In this document: positions 11,219-21,291 of the stretch, one piece after another
Numbering within the stretch: the stretch's first letter is position 1
Layout of the letters: each line of letters opens with the position of its first letter
Assembly: GCA_034766995.1 (NCBI GenBank)
Contig: CM068315.1
Coordinates: 3,605,236-3,669,235, forward strand
Direction of reading: 5' to 3'
Length of the DNA: 64,000 nucleotides
DNA from: Acanthacorydalis orientalis
Lineage: Eukaryota; Arthropoda; Insecta; Megaloptera; Corydalidae
The notes under the pieces: generated by a model
What the model saw: only the letters and a program-made list of their open reading frames with translations
Database searches by the model: none
Told to the model about the DNA's origin: nothing
Program-made: the position numbers and the translations under genes

Positions 11219-11270
11219 GATCTTAGCTCTCAAAGAACCCTAAAATCCCAATAACCAACCATCTACTATA
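11219..11270 (+). repeat. Dispersed AACCAACCATCTACTA motif, copy 1
   Basis: TCTTAGCTCTCAAAGAACCC followed by AATAACCAACCATCTACTA. Related segments lie at 25343-25416 (minus) and 46501-46552 (plus). Family unknown. Confidence 0.5.
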
Positions 11271-11700
11271 GTTTTAAATTTACAGCTTTGATTTTTAAAA
11301 TAGATTTTCTCAAATAGACTGTATATAAAATATACAACAGAGAAAACTAAAAAACCGTTGTAAAAGATAAAATTCGTACTAAACACTGGAAATAATCCAC
11401 TCTATATGAGTACAACACACTTATATTACATATAAACAACCATAAAAATAATAAAGATTTAAAAGTGATGTAAGAAATCAGTTCAAGAATAAATATAACG
11501 TAATAAAAAAAATAATCATAAATTTCGATCGCTTTTTTTTATGAAACGCGTTCCATGTACTAAATACCTCTTAACTAGTATCTACAAATTAACTAATATT
11601 TAATCAGTACTAATAATAATTCGGTAACTTTGTGTTAACGAAAAACATACATTTCGATTTAACTGATTGAAACAAGTAATGCTCGAGATGTTATTTATAT
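11271..11700. other. AT-rich DNA, nothing recognised
   Basis: No frame or repeat supported. Confidence 0.4.
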
Positions 11701-11714
11701 TTGTACAGAAAAAA

Positions 11715-11926
11715 AATGTAAACAGGCGTTGCCTTCGGATCACCTTCGTATATTGCGGAGGCATCAATTTTGTACCCTAATCCGTACGGGCCGGTCAGCT
11801 AGCTTTCATGCAATGCGTTCGCCGCTCACAATCGGGCTATCTGATGTGTGTAGGTAATTATGTGACCCGTTGTTGATTTTGAAACACCTTTGTTGTCGAT
11901 CGTACACTTTGATTAGCACGACTTTA

Positions 11927-11931
<5 letters not shown>
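11715..11931. other. GC-richer unique island
   Basis: Contains CCGTACGGGCCGGTCAGCTAG, GTTCGCCGCTCACAATCGG and other CG-rich words, in strong contrast with both sides. There are no long frames. It ends at a TA tract. Candidate regulatory or conserved non-coding sequence. Confidence 0.4.

Positions 11932-11986
<55 letters not shown>
11932..11986. repeat. (TA)n microsatellite
   Basis: 55-base TA tract. Confidence 0.95.
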
Positions 11987-11989
<3 letters not shown>

Positions 11990-12178
11990 GAGCATGTTTA
12001 AACAATGAATCAATCTTTTTATAATCAACACACGTTTATAAACTTCAATACAAATACTAAATATAGAACTGAACCAACTATGAACTATTAAGATCTTTTC
12101 GTTAAATAAAAATATATATATTTGTAAGTTTTAGTACTGTGTATGTTTTCTGTACTTTTTCACATACACACACCGATA

Positions 12179-12715
12179 TGTACAGTGACTCCCATAAATA
12201 TTCTTACCCCAATCACTAATACATTTTTGTACTCATATCTGAGAAAAGTTCAAAAATTATATATTATCATTAATTTTATTAATAACTTATATATTTACAG
12301 ATAATATGATGAAGATTTTAACAGAAGTAAATAACAAGTATCTGAGAAAAAAAATCATATTCTTGACTAGTTCACAAAATTGCAGTAACTATTCATACCC
12401 TCGGCATAAATAGTTTTGTATAAGGATTTTAAGTTGATTCCGGGAAATACCCTTAATATATAAATTGTTGTATTTGAAATTCTCACTTTACTTAGTCAGT
12501 TGAATATGTTTTGTTATGTGTCAGCCCTTTTTCTTTATATGTCATGTTATTAAACAATCAGTTTTTGACTTGATATTAAATAAAAAAAATGATAGAACTT
12601 GCTTCAATCAACTGCGAAATGGACGTCCAAGAATATTATTAACTTGAAGAAAATATTTTAGTGTGTTATACGAGTGGTCCAAAATTATTAAATTGCTACC
12701 ATTAATAGCAAATGC
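12179..12715 (+). mobile_element. Tc1-like element, 5' part
   Basis: Begins TACAGTGACTCCCATAAATA, a typical Tc1-family terminal repeat, followed by a leader and the start of transposase coding sequence (RNGRPRILLT, matching the GRPRKL linker between the two DNA-binding subdomains). The frame is interrupted by a stop. The element is cut at about 12.72 kb by a LINE fragment and resumes at about 13.33 kb. Confidence 0.7.
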
Positions 12716-13325
12716 TAGCACAGATTAGTCACTAGAGAAGGTTGTGGAATATGACTACCAAGGAGTCAAAATTAGCAGGGATGGGAGAATCGATCAGAAA
12801 GTACTGAACAGTATTAAGAAGGCCAACAGAATTTACTATCAGCTTAATCAAGTAGTGATAAGAAAGAAAGAGGTCAAGAGGAGGACCAAGTTGCAGATGT
12901 AAAGTCAGTGTTTCTACCAACAATCTCATATAGAGTAGAGATGGACGACACTCGATAAGCACATAAGACACGACACGGCAGTGGAAATGAAATTCTTGCG
13001 AAGAGTAGCAGAGAAAATAAGAAAATACTGCATTAGAAATGAGAAGATTAGGAAAAGCTTGGAGGTATGGACCCTAAAAGATATTCTGGAGGAGAGACAG
13101 TTGACGTGATATGGATATGCATGCAGATCAAATGAGGAAAGTAAAGTGAGGAAATGTTTAGAAGCAAAGTCACGGGGAAGAAGAGGAAGAGGGAGACCGA
13201 GAACTATGTAGCAGCTTAGAAGACGGCGAGGAAGCACCATTCAGGCGATGAAGAAACTGACCAGTAGCAGAGATGGACCGAGACCGCTCACAGACTGAGA
13301 GACAGATAAGGAGAACCGAGAAAAA
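12716..13325 (+). pseudogene. LINE reverse transcriptase C-terminal fragment nested in Tc1
   Basis: Translation with breaks gives KVVEYDYQGVKISRDGRID, then NSIKKANRIYYQLNQVVI, then TAVEMKFLRRVAEKIRKY, then ILEERQLT-stop-YGYACRS, then SRGRRGRGRPRTM. This is the familiar C-terminal region of insect non-LTR retrotransposons (YLG box, WYGH, RRGRGRPR). The reverse transcriptase core is absent. It is 5'-truncated and contains stops. It sits between two halves of one Tc1 transposase. Confidence 0.8.
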
Positions 13326-13725
13326 TATAACAATTTTTTTTAACAAACAAATTAGTACGGAAACTTGTCGTAAGGTATTAAAAAGAAATAATTTTAATGG
13401 TCTGGTTACAAGCAACAAATTGTACATCTACAAAAACGGTGACATTCGCAAAATAGTATCCAGGCAAAAATTTGTTCATTATGAGGAGCTGTATTTCTTT
13501 TAAAAGCGAATACAATGTGATCCAATCACATGAAAAGAGAACAGTTTGTTGACAGGTAGCACAAAAATGAATCTGAAAAACATGAGACCGACAATGAAGC
13601 ATGGTGGTGGTTCGGTGATGATTTGAGGATGTATAACGGCCAGCGGGGTTGGGACTTTGGTACTTATAGAGAGGATAATGAATGGGTTAAAGTATATAGA
13701 TATTTAAAAGAAATTAAAAAATAAA
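13326..13725 (+). mobile_element. Tc1-like element, 3' part of transposase
   Basis: Resumes with ISTETCRKVLKRNNFNGLVT (Tc1 transposase between the HTH and the DDE domain) and later shows KHGGGSVMI-stop-GCITASG, the Tc1 hallmark around the second catalytic region. It then reads LVLIERIMNGLKYIDILKE and fades. The region of the first D is frameshifted, and the C-terminus and 3' TIR were not found, so this copy is 3'-truncated and inactive. Confidence 0.8.
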
Positions 13726-14400
13726 TAAATGTAATAAAATTAAAAAAGATATTTTTAATTAATATGGGACAGAATTATATCTGAAATATCACTCATATAT
13801 AAAATGTTTAATTTAAAAAAAATCTATAATTATATTTTATAATTAACACTTGTTGTCCCATCGACAATTCTCAATCTGAAAAATAAGCGCTTATTAAACA
13901 AATTAAATCCGAAAATCCATCCGAAACATGTAACATCTTATTAAACTTCATATCATTTTCAAAGTAATTAATATCGAAACCATCGACTACATCACCAAAA
14001 ATATCAAGACTATTCATGCAACGTAACCCTCGTTCTCGGAAAACAATAATAATACCTAAATAAATTACAGTCCACTCGATTATACTTCTATCTAGTTAAA
14101 TACTCACTAAAGCGAACGTATTTGGTGTTTTTTTATTTCTTGTAAAGATGGCACCACATTATGTTCCATTCAAATAATTATACTTTAATTGTTTGTTTTT
14201 TACGTCGCTAATTTAAACATCTGTTATTAGAATATATTCAAGGTTCGACTATACAATTAAATCTTTAAAATGATATATAATTCATAATCATGGAATTTAA
14301 TTGCGGGATGTTACAAACTGACAAAAAAACGTATACGTGTACAAAAGGTTAAATAAATAAAATGTTTGACTATATCTTTTTTTATAGAAAAAAAATATGT
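13726..14400. other. AT-rich DNA, nothing recognised
   Basis: No credible frame or repeat family. Confidence 0.4.
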
Positions 14401-14880
14401 ATCGAGATTTCATATTCGTTTATGCAAGAGGTGAGAGAGGAAATGTCTCGTTTGTGTTATGGAATATTGAAGTGAAACGCCAAGGTGTCTTTTTTTCTAT
14501 TATCTGTAGTTGTTTACAGCTAATTACATAGAAGTACACTAACAATGGCTGTATAACAATACTCGGATCGTTTTATTTGTGTGTAGCACGCACTACGGGT
14601 GTAAGATACAAAAAAATACTCGGAGGAAATAAAAAACGAACCGATGCACACCCCATAGTACTGAATATACACGCACGCGTTGCAATTTATCCCCCTGGTA
14701 TTTTCATATCGTATCGACTTACTATTTCATCCTTAATATTTATTGAAATAATCAATCCAAGCATTAGTACGGCAGCTATAGCGTGTAATACAATAAATAG
14801 GTTCTTATTTTATTCACAACGACCCTCAGAAGAATATTTCCTCCTCATTAGACAGTACATTTGTTTATAACAATGTTAAA
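14401..14880. other. Moderately GC-richer unique island
   Basis: Contains an open frame of 97 codons on the plus strand (14577-14870, MCVARTTGVRYKKILGGNKK...). It has no domain, signal or repeat that I recognise. Codon content is mixed and I judge the frame more likely chance than gene. The sequence complexity suggests unique, possibly regulatory, DNA. Confidence 0.3.
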
Positions 14881-15093
14881 TAGTTAAATATGATTCAGAA
14901 TTTTCACTCTTTCATATTTTATATGCTATTAGAAACACATGTAGTAGAAATATCAATATTTCACTTCAAAATTCATTCATAAGACAGAATTAGTCATTTG
15001 ATATTTTTTTAATATATTAATTAAATATTTTTTTATCAATTTTCCTGTAAGTGTTTTAAACTTCAGATTCGTATTAATTAATAATTAATTATA

Positions 15094-15282
15094 TAGGGTG
15101 ATTCAACTTAGGCTTCCTCGTAAAAGTATTAAAAAACGCAAAAATTAAAAAAAAACATGTTATTGCTCAGTTTATTTTGTATTTTAGTACGTTGAACTAA
15201 TATACCAAAAAAAAATAATATGACTTTTTTAACCAGTGCGTTCTCTTTTAATACTTGCATGTAGAAGCTTAAATTGAATATA
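15094..15282 (+). mobile_element. GGGTGATTCAA-family MITE, copy 2
   Basis: Starts TATAGGGTGATTCAACTTAG and ends with GTAGAAGCTTAAATTGAATA. The TIR continues through AAAAGTATTAAAA on the left and TTTTAATACTTGCATG on the right. Interior is palindrome-like. TA at the border suggests a TA target site. Confidence 0.8.
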
Positions 15283-15919
15283 TCAAAAAATATATTCAAT
15301 ATATATATATCAAAAAATAATGAAAGATTTCCAAAATTGGCAAATAAAATCAGTGAATGATGGTCTTTGTACTGGATTATTTGAGTGTCTGTTTTTTATT
15401 AATAGTTTCAGAATGAATATCCCCTTCAGATAATAGGGAATCATTTTAGATACATAGAAGCTTAAAAAAGATGAAGGCTATCAGGACAATGCAACAACGA
15501 CTTCACATGATTTTTTTTTAAAATTCTAAAAATAAATGAATTATTATAAATGATTGTCTTGAAATTTTTACAACAACGGCTTTATTTTATTCGAAATGAA
15601 AATACAATTATTATTTTCAAATAGAGAAAACTATTGGAAATTAATTTATGCAAATTTATAAAATACTTTTTGAGATTGTTATTTAATTTTCAGAAAATTA
15701 AAAACAAGATGAGTTCTGTTTAAAAATATGTATTAATTTTTTTCAAAATAACAAAGAGCAATCAATTAAAATACTAATTAATACAATTGAACAGAACGAA
15801 CACCTAAAATTTTAAGATCTAAACACAGAAAGAACATGTGTGTAGAAATCTTTTTGATAAATTCGTATTTGATAGAATTAAGTTAGAAACATTTTTATAG
15901 ATGTTTTAAAGAATATTTT
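15283..15919. other. AT-rich DNA, nothing recognised
   Basis: No gene or repeat assigned. Confidence 0.4.
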
Positions 15920-15940
15920 CTCTCTCTCTCTCTTTCTCAT

Positions 15941-15999
<59 letters not shown>

Positions 16000-16014
16000 C
16001 ATGTGTGTGTGTAT
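15920..16014. repeat. (CT)n(CA)n(TA)n(TG)n compound microsatellite
   Basis: Four simple-repeat blocks in succession. Confidence 0.95.
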
Positions 16015-16329
16015 GTAAATACAGGCAAACAATGTGTTTATGTAAGCATCTGAAATAAAATAAAAGAAGAAAACAGAAAAAAAATATAAGTTAATAATAA
16101 TAAATCGTTTTTAAGAATGAACCATTTTAATATTTACATAATTAATACAATTTTTGGTCGTGATTTATTTAACTGCTTTTCAAAAGTCAATAAAATCGGC
16201 ACTTAATTAAAAAATAAGTAGAATAAATTTAAATCTTATAAAAAAAACTTATACCTTTCATTATTATCTTTTCATTTTTCTCAGTGACAGATGACTACAT
16301 TTTTTAATTTTATTTTAAAACATCGGTAT

Positions 16330-16411
16330 TAAAAGATCGAGATAATCCCTTTTTAATTAAAGAAGATTATCTCGAACTTTTATAAATGTCTTCTTTAATA
16401 ATAGAAGACAT
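16330..16411. ncRNA. Tandem hairpins, possible structured RNA
   Basis: First hairpin: 16330-16352 pairs with 16359-16382 (about 22 base pairs, one A-A mismatch, a small internal bulge, loop TTAATT). Second hairpin: 16386-16394 pairs perfectly with 16403-16411 (9 pairs, 8-base loop). The first is of pre-miRNA form but slightly short. It could also be a relic of an inverted-repeat element. Function not shown. Confidence 0.3.
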
Positions 16412-17013
16412 ACGACGGGTTATCAAACTATTTAAAGTTTATTAACTATGTGACTTTTTTTCGAATATTAGTTTAATAAAGCAGAGTGAAATGATTATTA
16501 AAACTTCACAATGAAAACAGTATTTTGTAATCTAGTGATAAGTTTTGAGAAAAAGTAGAATTTAATTTATGATATTTCTCTATTAGTTGCATAAAATGTT
16601 ACATATTAAAATTAATATTCTATTTACAAAATTATTTATCAAACTAAAGAGAAATAAATTAATTAACTTGAAAGTGATATAAAGGTATCCGAAATTGATT
16701 TCTGAGGCTTACCAAATATATTTGAAAAATTAAAATTTTATTATAACTTTGATGTATTATTCTGGATCTATATTTGTGTAAGATAATTAAAAAGAGACAC
16801 AAATAATAATTACATTCGAAAATATCTACATTTAAAACGACTGAAGTTACAAAATTAAACTTAAGTTGAAAGAAACTGAAATATGGTAATTTTGGAAAAA
16901 ATAAAAAATGTTCTAAGTATCTACATGAAAATTACTCTATGTATACAAAATTTCAGCCGGTTACCTTGCTTGATTTCAGAATTATGAGCACTAGACAGAT
17001 AGATTCACTCATT
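16412..17013. other. AT-rich DNA, nothing recognised
   Basis: No gene or repeat assigned. Confidence 0.4.
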
Positions 17014-17034
17014 TACACACACACAAACACACAT

Positions 17035-17090
<56 letters not shown>
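17014..17090. repeat. (CA)n(TA)n compound microsatellite
   Basis: Directly abuts the 5' truncation point of an RTE fragment. Confidence 0.95.
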
Positions 17091-17092
<2 letters not shown>

Positions 17093-17240
17093 TCAATGAA
17101 CAGATGGGATAAGGATATCAAAAACTTTCTTAGAAATCTGTGGAAAAGAGAGGCACTGAATCGAAAAAAGGGAAAATCATGGATGAGGCCTTTATCCAGC
17201 AGTGGATTAACAGAGACTGAAGATGATGATGATATATATG
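17091..17240 (+). pseudogene. RTE-type LINE 3' tail fragment
   Basis: Reads NRWDKDIKNFLRNLWKREAL, then KKGKSWMRPLSSSGL and TETEDDDD. This is a frameshifted version of the RW..I.....W...A.nR..W..ME.A..QQW C-terminus, with a GATGATGAT tail. Same family as 6.5-7.5 kb. Truncated exactly at the TA tract. Confidence 0.75.
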
Positions 17241-17284
17241 TATTATTAGATTCTGAATTTAAAATAGCTAGGAATAAAAAAAAA

Positions 17285-17342
17285 TAAAAATGCACATGAA
17301 TTCGAATGTCATAAACCGCAATTATTTTTCTACCAACCTAAT
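17285..17342 (+). mobile_element. Mariner 3' end remnant (copy C)
   Basis: AAATGCACATGAATTCGAAT, then CATAAACCGCAATTATTTTT and CTACCAACCTAATA: the 3' flank plus TIR of the deleted mariner family. The 5' part is missing, replaced by LINE tail sequence. Confidence 0.8.
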
Positions 17343-17849
17343 AAATGATAAAATAACGAAATCCAAATTATATTCAACTCGACCTGTTTTAAAACATTTA
17401 TAAATTAAATTGAAATGTTTATAACTATTTTCTTCCAAAACTGAAACACTTGAGTTGTGCTTTTTCTTCTTAAAAAGAATATCAGACATTTAAAAAAACT
17501 GAGACGAAATTCATGACTCATGATGTTTTATTTTATTATTTTAATCATTCTACTATAAATATTTTCATTACTCTGAATAAACGTTTTTGAAAACTAATTA
17601 ATACTAATTATTTTGTTTTCTGTGAAGTACAGAAAGAATTTGCTTGATAGATATTTATTTAAAAAAAAGTATATTTATAAACAGATAAGTAATAATTTAT
17701 TATATAAATACATATATGATAAAAACAAGACCATAAAAAGAAAAAGTATCCATTAAAATTGACCGTAAACGTATTAGTTCGAAATATAATTTATCCTCAT
17801 TACGCCTCATTTAGTATGTATCGAATATAAAAATGGAGAAACGAGTCTA

Positions 17850-17851
<2 letters not shown>
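17343..17851. other. AT-rich DNA, nothing recognised
   Basis: No gene or repeat assigned. Confidence 0.4.

Positions 17852-17886
<35 letters not shown>
17852..17886. repeat. (TA)n microsatellite
   Basis: 35-base TA tract. Confidence 0.9.
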
Positions 17887-18386
17887 GATTTATATATTTA
17901 TATATTTGAAAGAATAACAGGCAGTGAAAGATTTACAGCACGTCATTTGCACATAAACAAAGGAGAATAATGTACGTAAAACACAGTTATAAATTTATAA
18001 TACATACATAAATAGTGTTTATGTGTATTATACGAACGTATGTGTGTGTGTGTGTGGCTTTTGTCCACAGAGGATCATAAAGAATTTCATAATTAACATA
18101 ACTGAAAACCGAAATGCCTAACTTGTAACACAACGGAAATTATAATTAGAAAATTGTTCATAATTCTATGACATTTTGCTACATATACATTATTATGCTA
18201 TTTATTTATTTATGGTCGTTCCGTTTGCACGTACTCACATGTAAAACGTAACAGATCACTGAAGTAATAACATAATTAAACTGTTCTATTTTGTATTATT
18301 TGGAATTAAATGAAAGGAACACTTTTTATGCATAAAGTAGAAATTTATATTCATTTGAAACAAAAATACATACACAATTCATATAC

Positions 18387-18393
<7 letters not shown>
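17887..18393. other. AT-rich DNA, nothing recognised
   Basis: Short TG run near 18041-18055. Otherwise unassigned. Confidence 0.4.
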
Positions 18394-18439
<46 letters not shown>

Positions 18440-18475
18440 GAGAGAGAGAGAGAGAACAAGAAAGAGAAAGAGAGA
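18394..18475. repeat. (TA)n(GA)n compound microsatellite
   Basis: TA run followed by a purine-rich GA run. Confidence 0.95.
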
Positions 18476-18601
18476 AGAAAGCTTAATAATAAAATATTTG
18501 TTTTATTACACTGGTGCAATGTTTGTTTTTTGATTCAAAATTCCGCTATAAACATTATTTATAACATTTTTAAGATATATGTTTTGCTTTCTATGAAACT
18601 T

Positions 18602-18605
<4 letters not shown>

Positions 18606-18646
<41 letters not shown>
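18606..18646. repeat. (TA)n microsatellite
   Basis: 41-base TA tract. Confidence 0.95.
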
Positions 18647-18647
<1 letters not shown>

Positions 18648-18719
18648 GTGTCTTAAAACTCACTATCTATTCATAACTTACTTAGAGAAAACTGCTGATC
18701 TTTAAAACAAGATAATAGT

Positions 18720-19030
18720 CGTATAATAGATAAAATTCGACAACTTTTTTCAGGTTATATCTCAGAGACAGATAGTCCTTGACTGGATACATTCAACTGA
18801 ATTGGTGTTCGATCGCGTTCTCGCGTTCGAATCTCTTCGGTACAGAAGTAAACTTCCTTATTTCCGACATACACTAAAACTCACAAACCGTTAATGGTGT
18901 CAGTAGTGAAACATGAGTTAAGGGATCAGTGCTAGATGCTCAGTACAGAATTGTCTGTCCTTCTGAGGAACAACAGTGTTGTTTAATCAGACGTTAAGCT
19001 TTTAGGGTCTCTTTTCTTATTATAATGGCA
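18720..19030. other. GC-richer unique island
   Basis: Contains GATCGCGTTCTCGCGTTCGA and other CG-bearing words. A pyrimidine tract plus CAG near 18745-18753 resembles a splice acceptor, but the following sequence has stops in all frames soon after. Confidence 0.3.
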
Positions 19031-19049
19031 AATGTGAGTCATACCAAAA

Positions 19050-19342
19050 AAAATTTAGTTTATGAGCAGTTTCTGCTGCTTTACCACCCGTTTTGAACTC
19101 ATACAACATTTTTTTTATATTTCTTCTCTCTTTTTCTTAGTGCATCCTTTCCATCTTTAATCCAACAGCCCAATTTGAAGTAAAATGAATAATAAAACTA
19201 AAGTTGCAGGTACTAAATACAGACTGAAAAATTCACTTTTAAATAATATTTCCATGAACACAATGAAATGACACTTTCATTGAAAAAATTAAGGTAGAAT
19301 TCAGAAAACGAAACCCGTAATTGTTTTTCTACCAACCTAATA
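19050..19342 (-). mobile_element. Deleted mariner 5' half (copy D)
   Basis: On the minus strand: TIR (TTAGGTTGGTAGAAAAACAA), the leader, the start region and the YEFKTGGKAAETAHKL part of the first HTH. Then it stops abruptly. The rest of the element is missing. Confidence 0.8.
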
Positions 19343-20001
19343 TGACAAATAGTTGAAGGATTAACCGTTATTTATATCAGATTTGAAATTAAATGAAGAA
19401 AAATATCACCGAACAGTTTAAAACATGAAAACTTTTAGTAGAAATCAGAATCATCTACAAAAATATTAATAAGACTAAAATCTACACGGATAAAGGTTAC
19501 AGCATCATGATATTTACATAAATTTTCGAATAATAGTTACAGCATCATATTTACATATTTTTTTCTGCAGCAAATGATGAACTTTTCGGATATAGACTGC
19601 TAGAACTTATTTCATTTACTGTAGTATGTATATACAGTGCTTGACTTATGAGACATTTGTGTTAATGTATAATTAAATTTGCATATAAAATAATGAAACG
19701 AAACGTTGCATTTAGAATTAACAGTTTCTTATTTGGAATTTTCTGAACATGTTCTCTACATTTTTGTATAATTTGAAATTTACATGAAAAAAGTTTATGT
19801 AAATTTGGACAATATAAAAAAATATATTTACAAGTAGTGAAACTTACAATATGAGAAAATGTTGTGAGTTAACGATAAAACGTGTTGACAAGAACAAAAT
19901 ATTATACAAATTATGTAAAATGACTTAATTGTATTTGAGGACTTGAAATAAAATGTCGTTCTCGATGACGATAACAAATTTCTAATCGACATATACACAA
20001 A
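19343..20001. other. AT-rich DNA, nothing recognised
   Basis: Contains a short local duplication: CAGCATCAT..ATTTACATA occurs at about 19500 and 19540. Confidence 0.4.
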
Positions 20002-20003
20002 AA

Positions 20004-20045
<42 letters not shown>
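20002..20045. repeat. (TA)n microsatellite
   Basis: TA tract with one TG interruption. Confidence 0.9.
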
Positions 20046-20047
<2 letters not shown>

Positions 20048-20410
20048 ATAAATTGATATATCTGGAAATAATAACAAAGTAATATAATTAAGAAAATTGA
20101 TAGCTATCACATATAAGAACATTCGAAACGAAATAACTAAATCACGTTAAAAATGAGACATAAGTGTCATCACGTATGTAAATTTGTGGTGGTAAAAAAC
20201 ATGTTTTTTTTTATTTATATATTTATATAGATAGCGATATGATAAATATATTCTGACAGAAAAAAAATTAATTTGACACAAAACAAGACTAACACAACTC
20301 TGCTCATTTGTTAACGCCCTTATTAAAAACAGGTCTATTTTTAACATTAAATTTATATTCGAGCCACAAATGGACGAATTTTATTCATAAAACTTGTCCA
20401 TACACACATT

Positions 20411-20411
<1 letters not shown>

Positions 20412-20458
<47 letters not shown>
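20412..20458. repeat. (TA)n microsatellite
   Basis: 47-base TA tract. Confidence 0.95.
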
Positions 20459-20460
<2 letters not shown>

Positions 20461-21012
20461 TATTTTATAGGCTTGAATTATAAACATGACAGTTTCATTG
20501 CCTTTTTACACATTCGTTTTAATTATTATCAATAGTATATATAAGAATTCGATTTTATTGAAGATAAAATATTATAAAAGTAGACTTAAGCAGCGTATTT
20601 TATAGATATTGAAGAAATGTTTTTTTCAGATCATATAAAAGTACTTTGTTGAAAAAATAGAAGTCTATATGAAAAATACAAGAGTGGAGAAGTTGCAATA
20701 TTATTTCATATTTTATTTTATATACAGTTATTCTTTTATATTTTGTAAAAATAAAATTATTGTAACTTAAAATCATCAAGTTTTGATACTTTGGCTAAAT
20801 TCGCTTTTACAGATTCATTTTTTACTCGTCTCATAAACCGAAATTTTTTTCAAGTAAAGATTCATTAATGATTTTCGCTTATATGCACTTCAATAACGAC
20901 GCCATTATTTCATAGAACTAGTGTATAGAAATTCATACAAGCAAGAATCAGAAATGAATAATTATTAAAATCCTTTAATTGGGTAATATATACAAGTCAT
21001 GATTTTATACAA

Positions 21013-21013
<1 letters not shown>
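20459..21013. other. AT-rich DNA, nothing recognised
   Basis: No gene or repeat assigned. Confidence 0.4.

Positions 21014-21043
<30 letters not shown>
21014..21043. repeat. (TA)n microsatellite
   Basis: 30-base TA tract. Confidence 0.9.
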
Positions 21044-21046
<3 letters not shown>

Positions 21047-21164
21047 AATTTATGGTTTGTGAGTTGAGTAATAAAATCATTTGTAAAGAAACATAAGAAC
21101 CGACTTTGTAAAGAAACAAAGATATGGTTTTGTATCGAAAAATATATTTAGACTCATTTTTGGT

Positions 21165-21291
21165 TGTTTATTATGTTTTAATTTTCATATAAAAAAAAAT
21201 TTTAATTTCAAATTGAAATAAATATTTATTTATTTTAATATTTTATTATAATATTTCCATGTGGAAGCCTAAATTGAATCATCCCCTATTT
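21165..21291 (+). mobile_element. GGGTGATTCAA-family MITE, copy 3 (right part)
   Basis: Ends TTCCATGTGGAAGCCTAAATTGAATCATCCCCTA, split here as TTCCATGTGGAAGCC and TAAATTGAATCATCC. The left half is eroded. Confidence 0.6.

Noticed and set aside
12732..13427. Minus-strand frames of 79-104 codons
   Set aside because: Antisense shadows of the nested LINE and Tc1 sequence.
14577..14870. 97-codon open frame in a moderately complex island
   Set aside because: No recognisable domain or splice context. The residue composition follows base composition, and a frame of this length is expected by chance over 64 kb on six frames.
18740..18760. Splice acceptor-like TTTTTTCAG
   Set aside because: All frames downstream close quickly, and no donor or exon could be paired with it.
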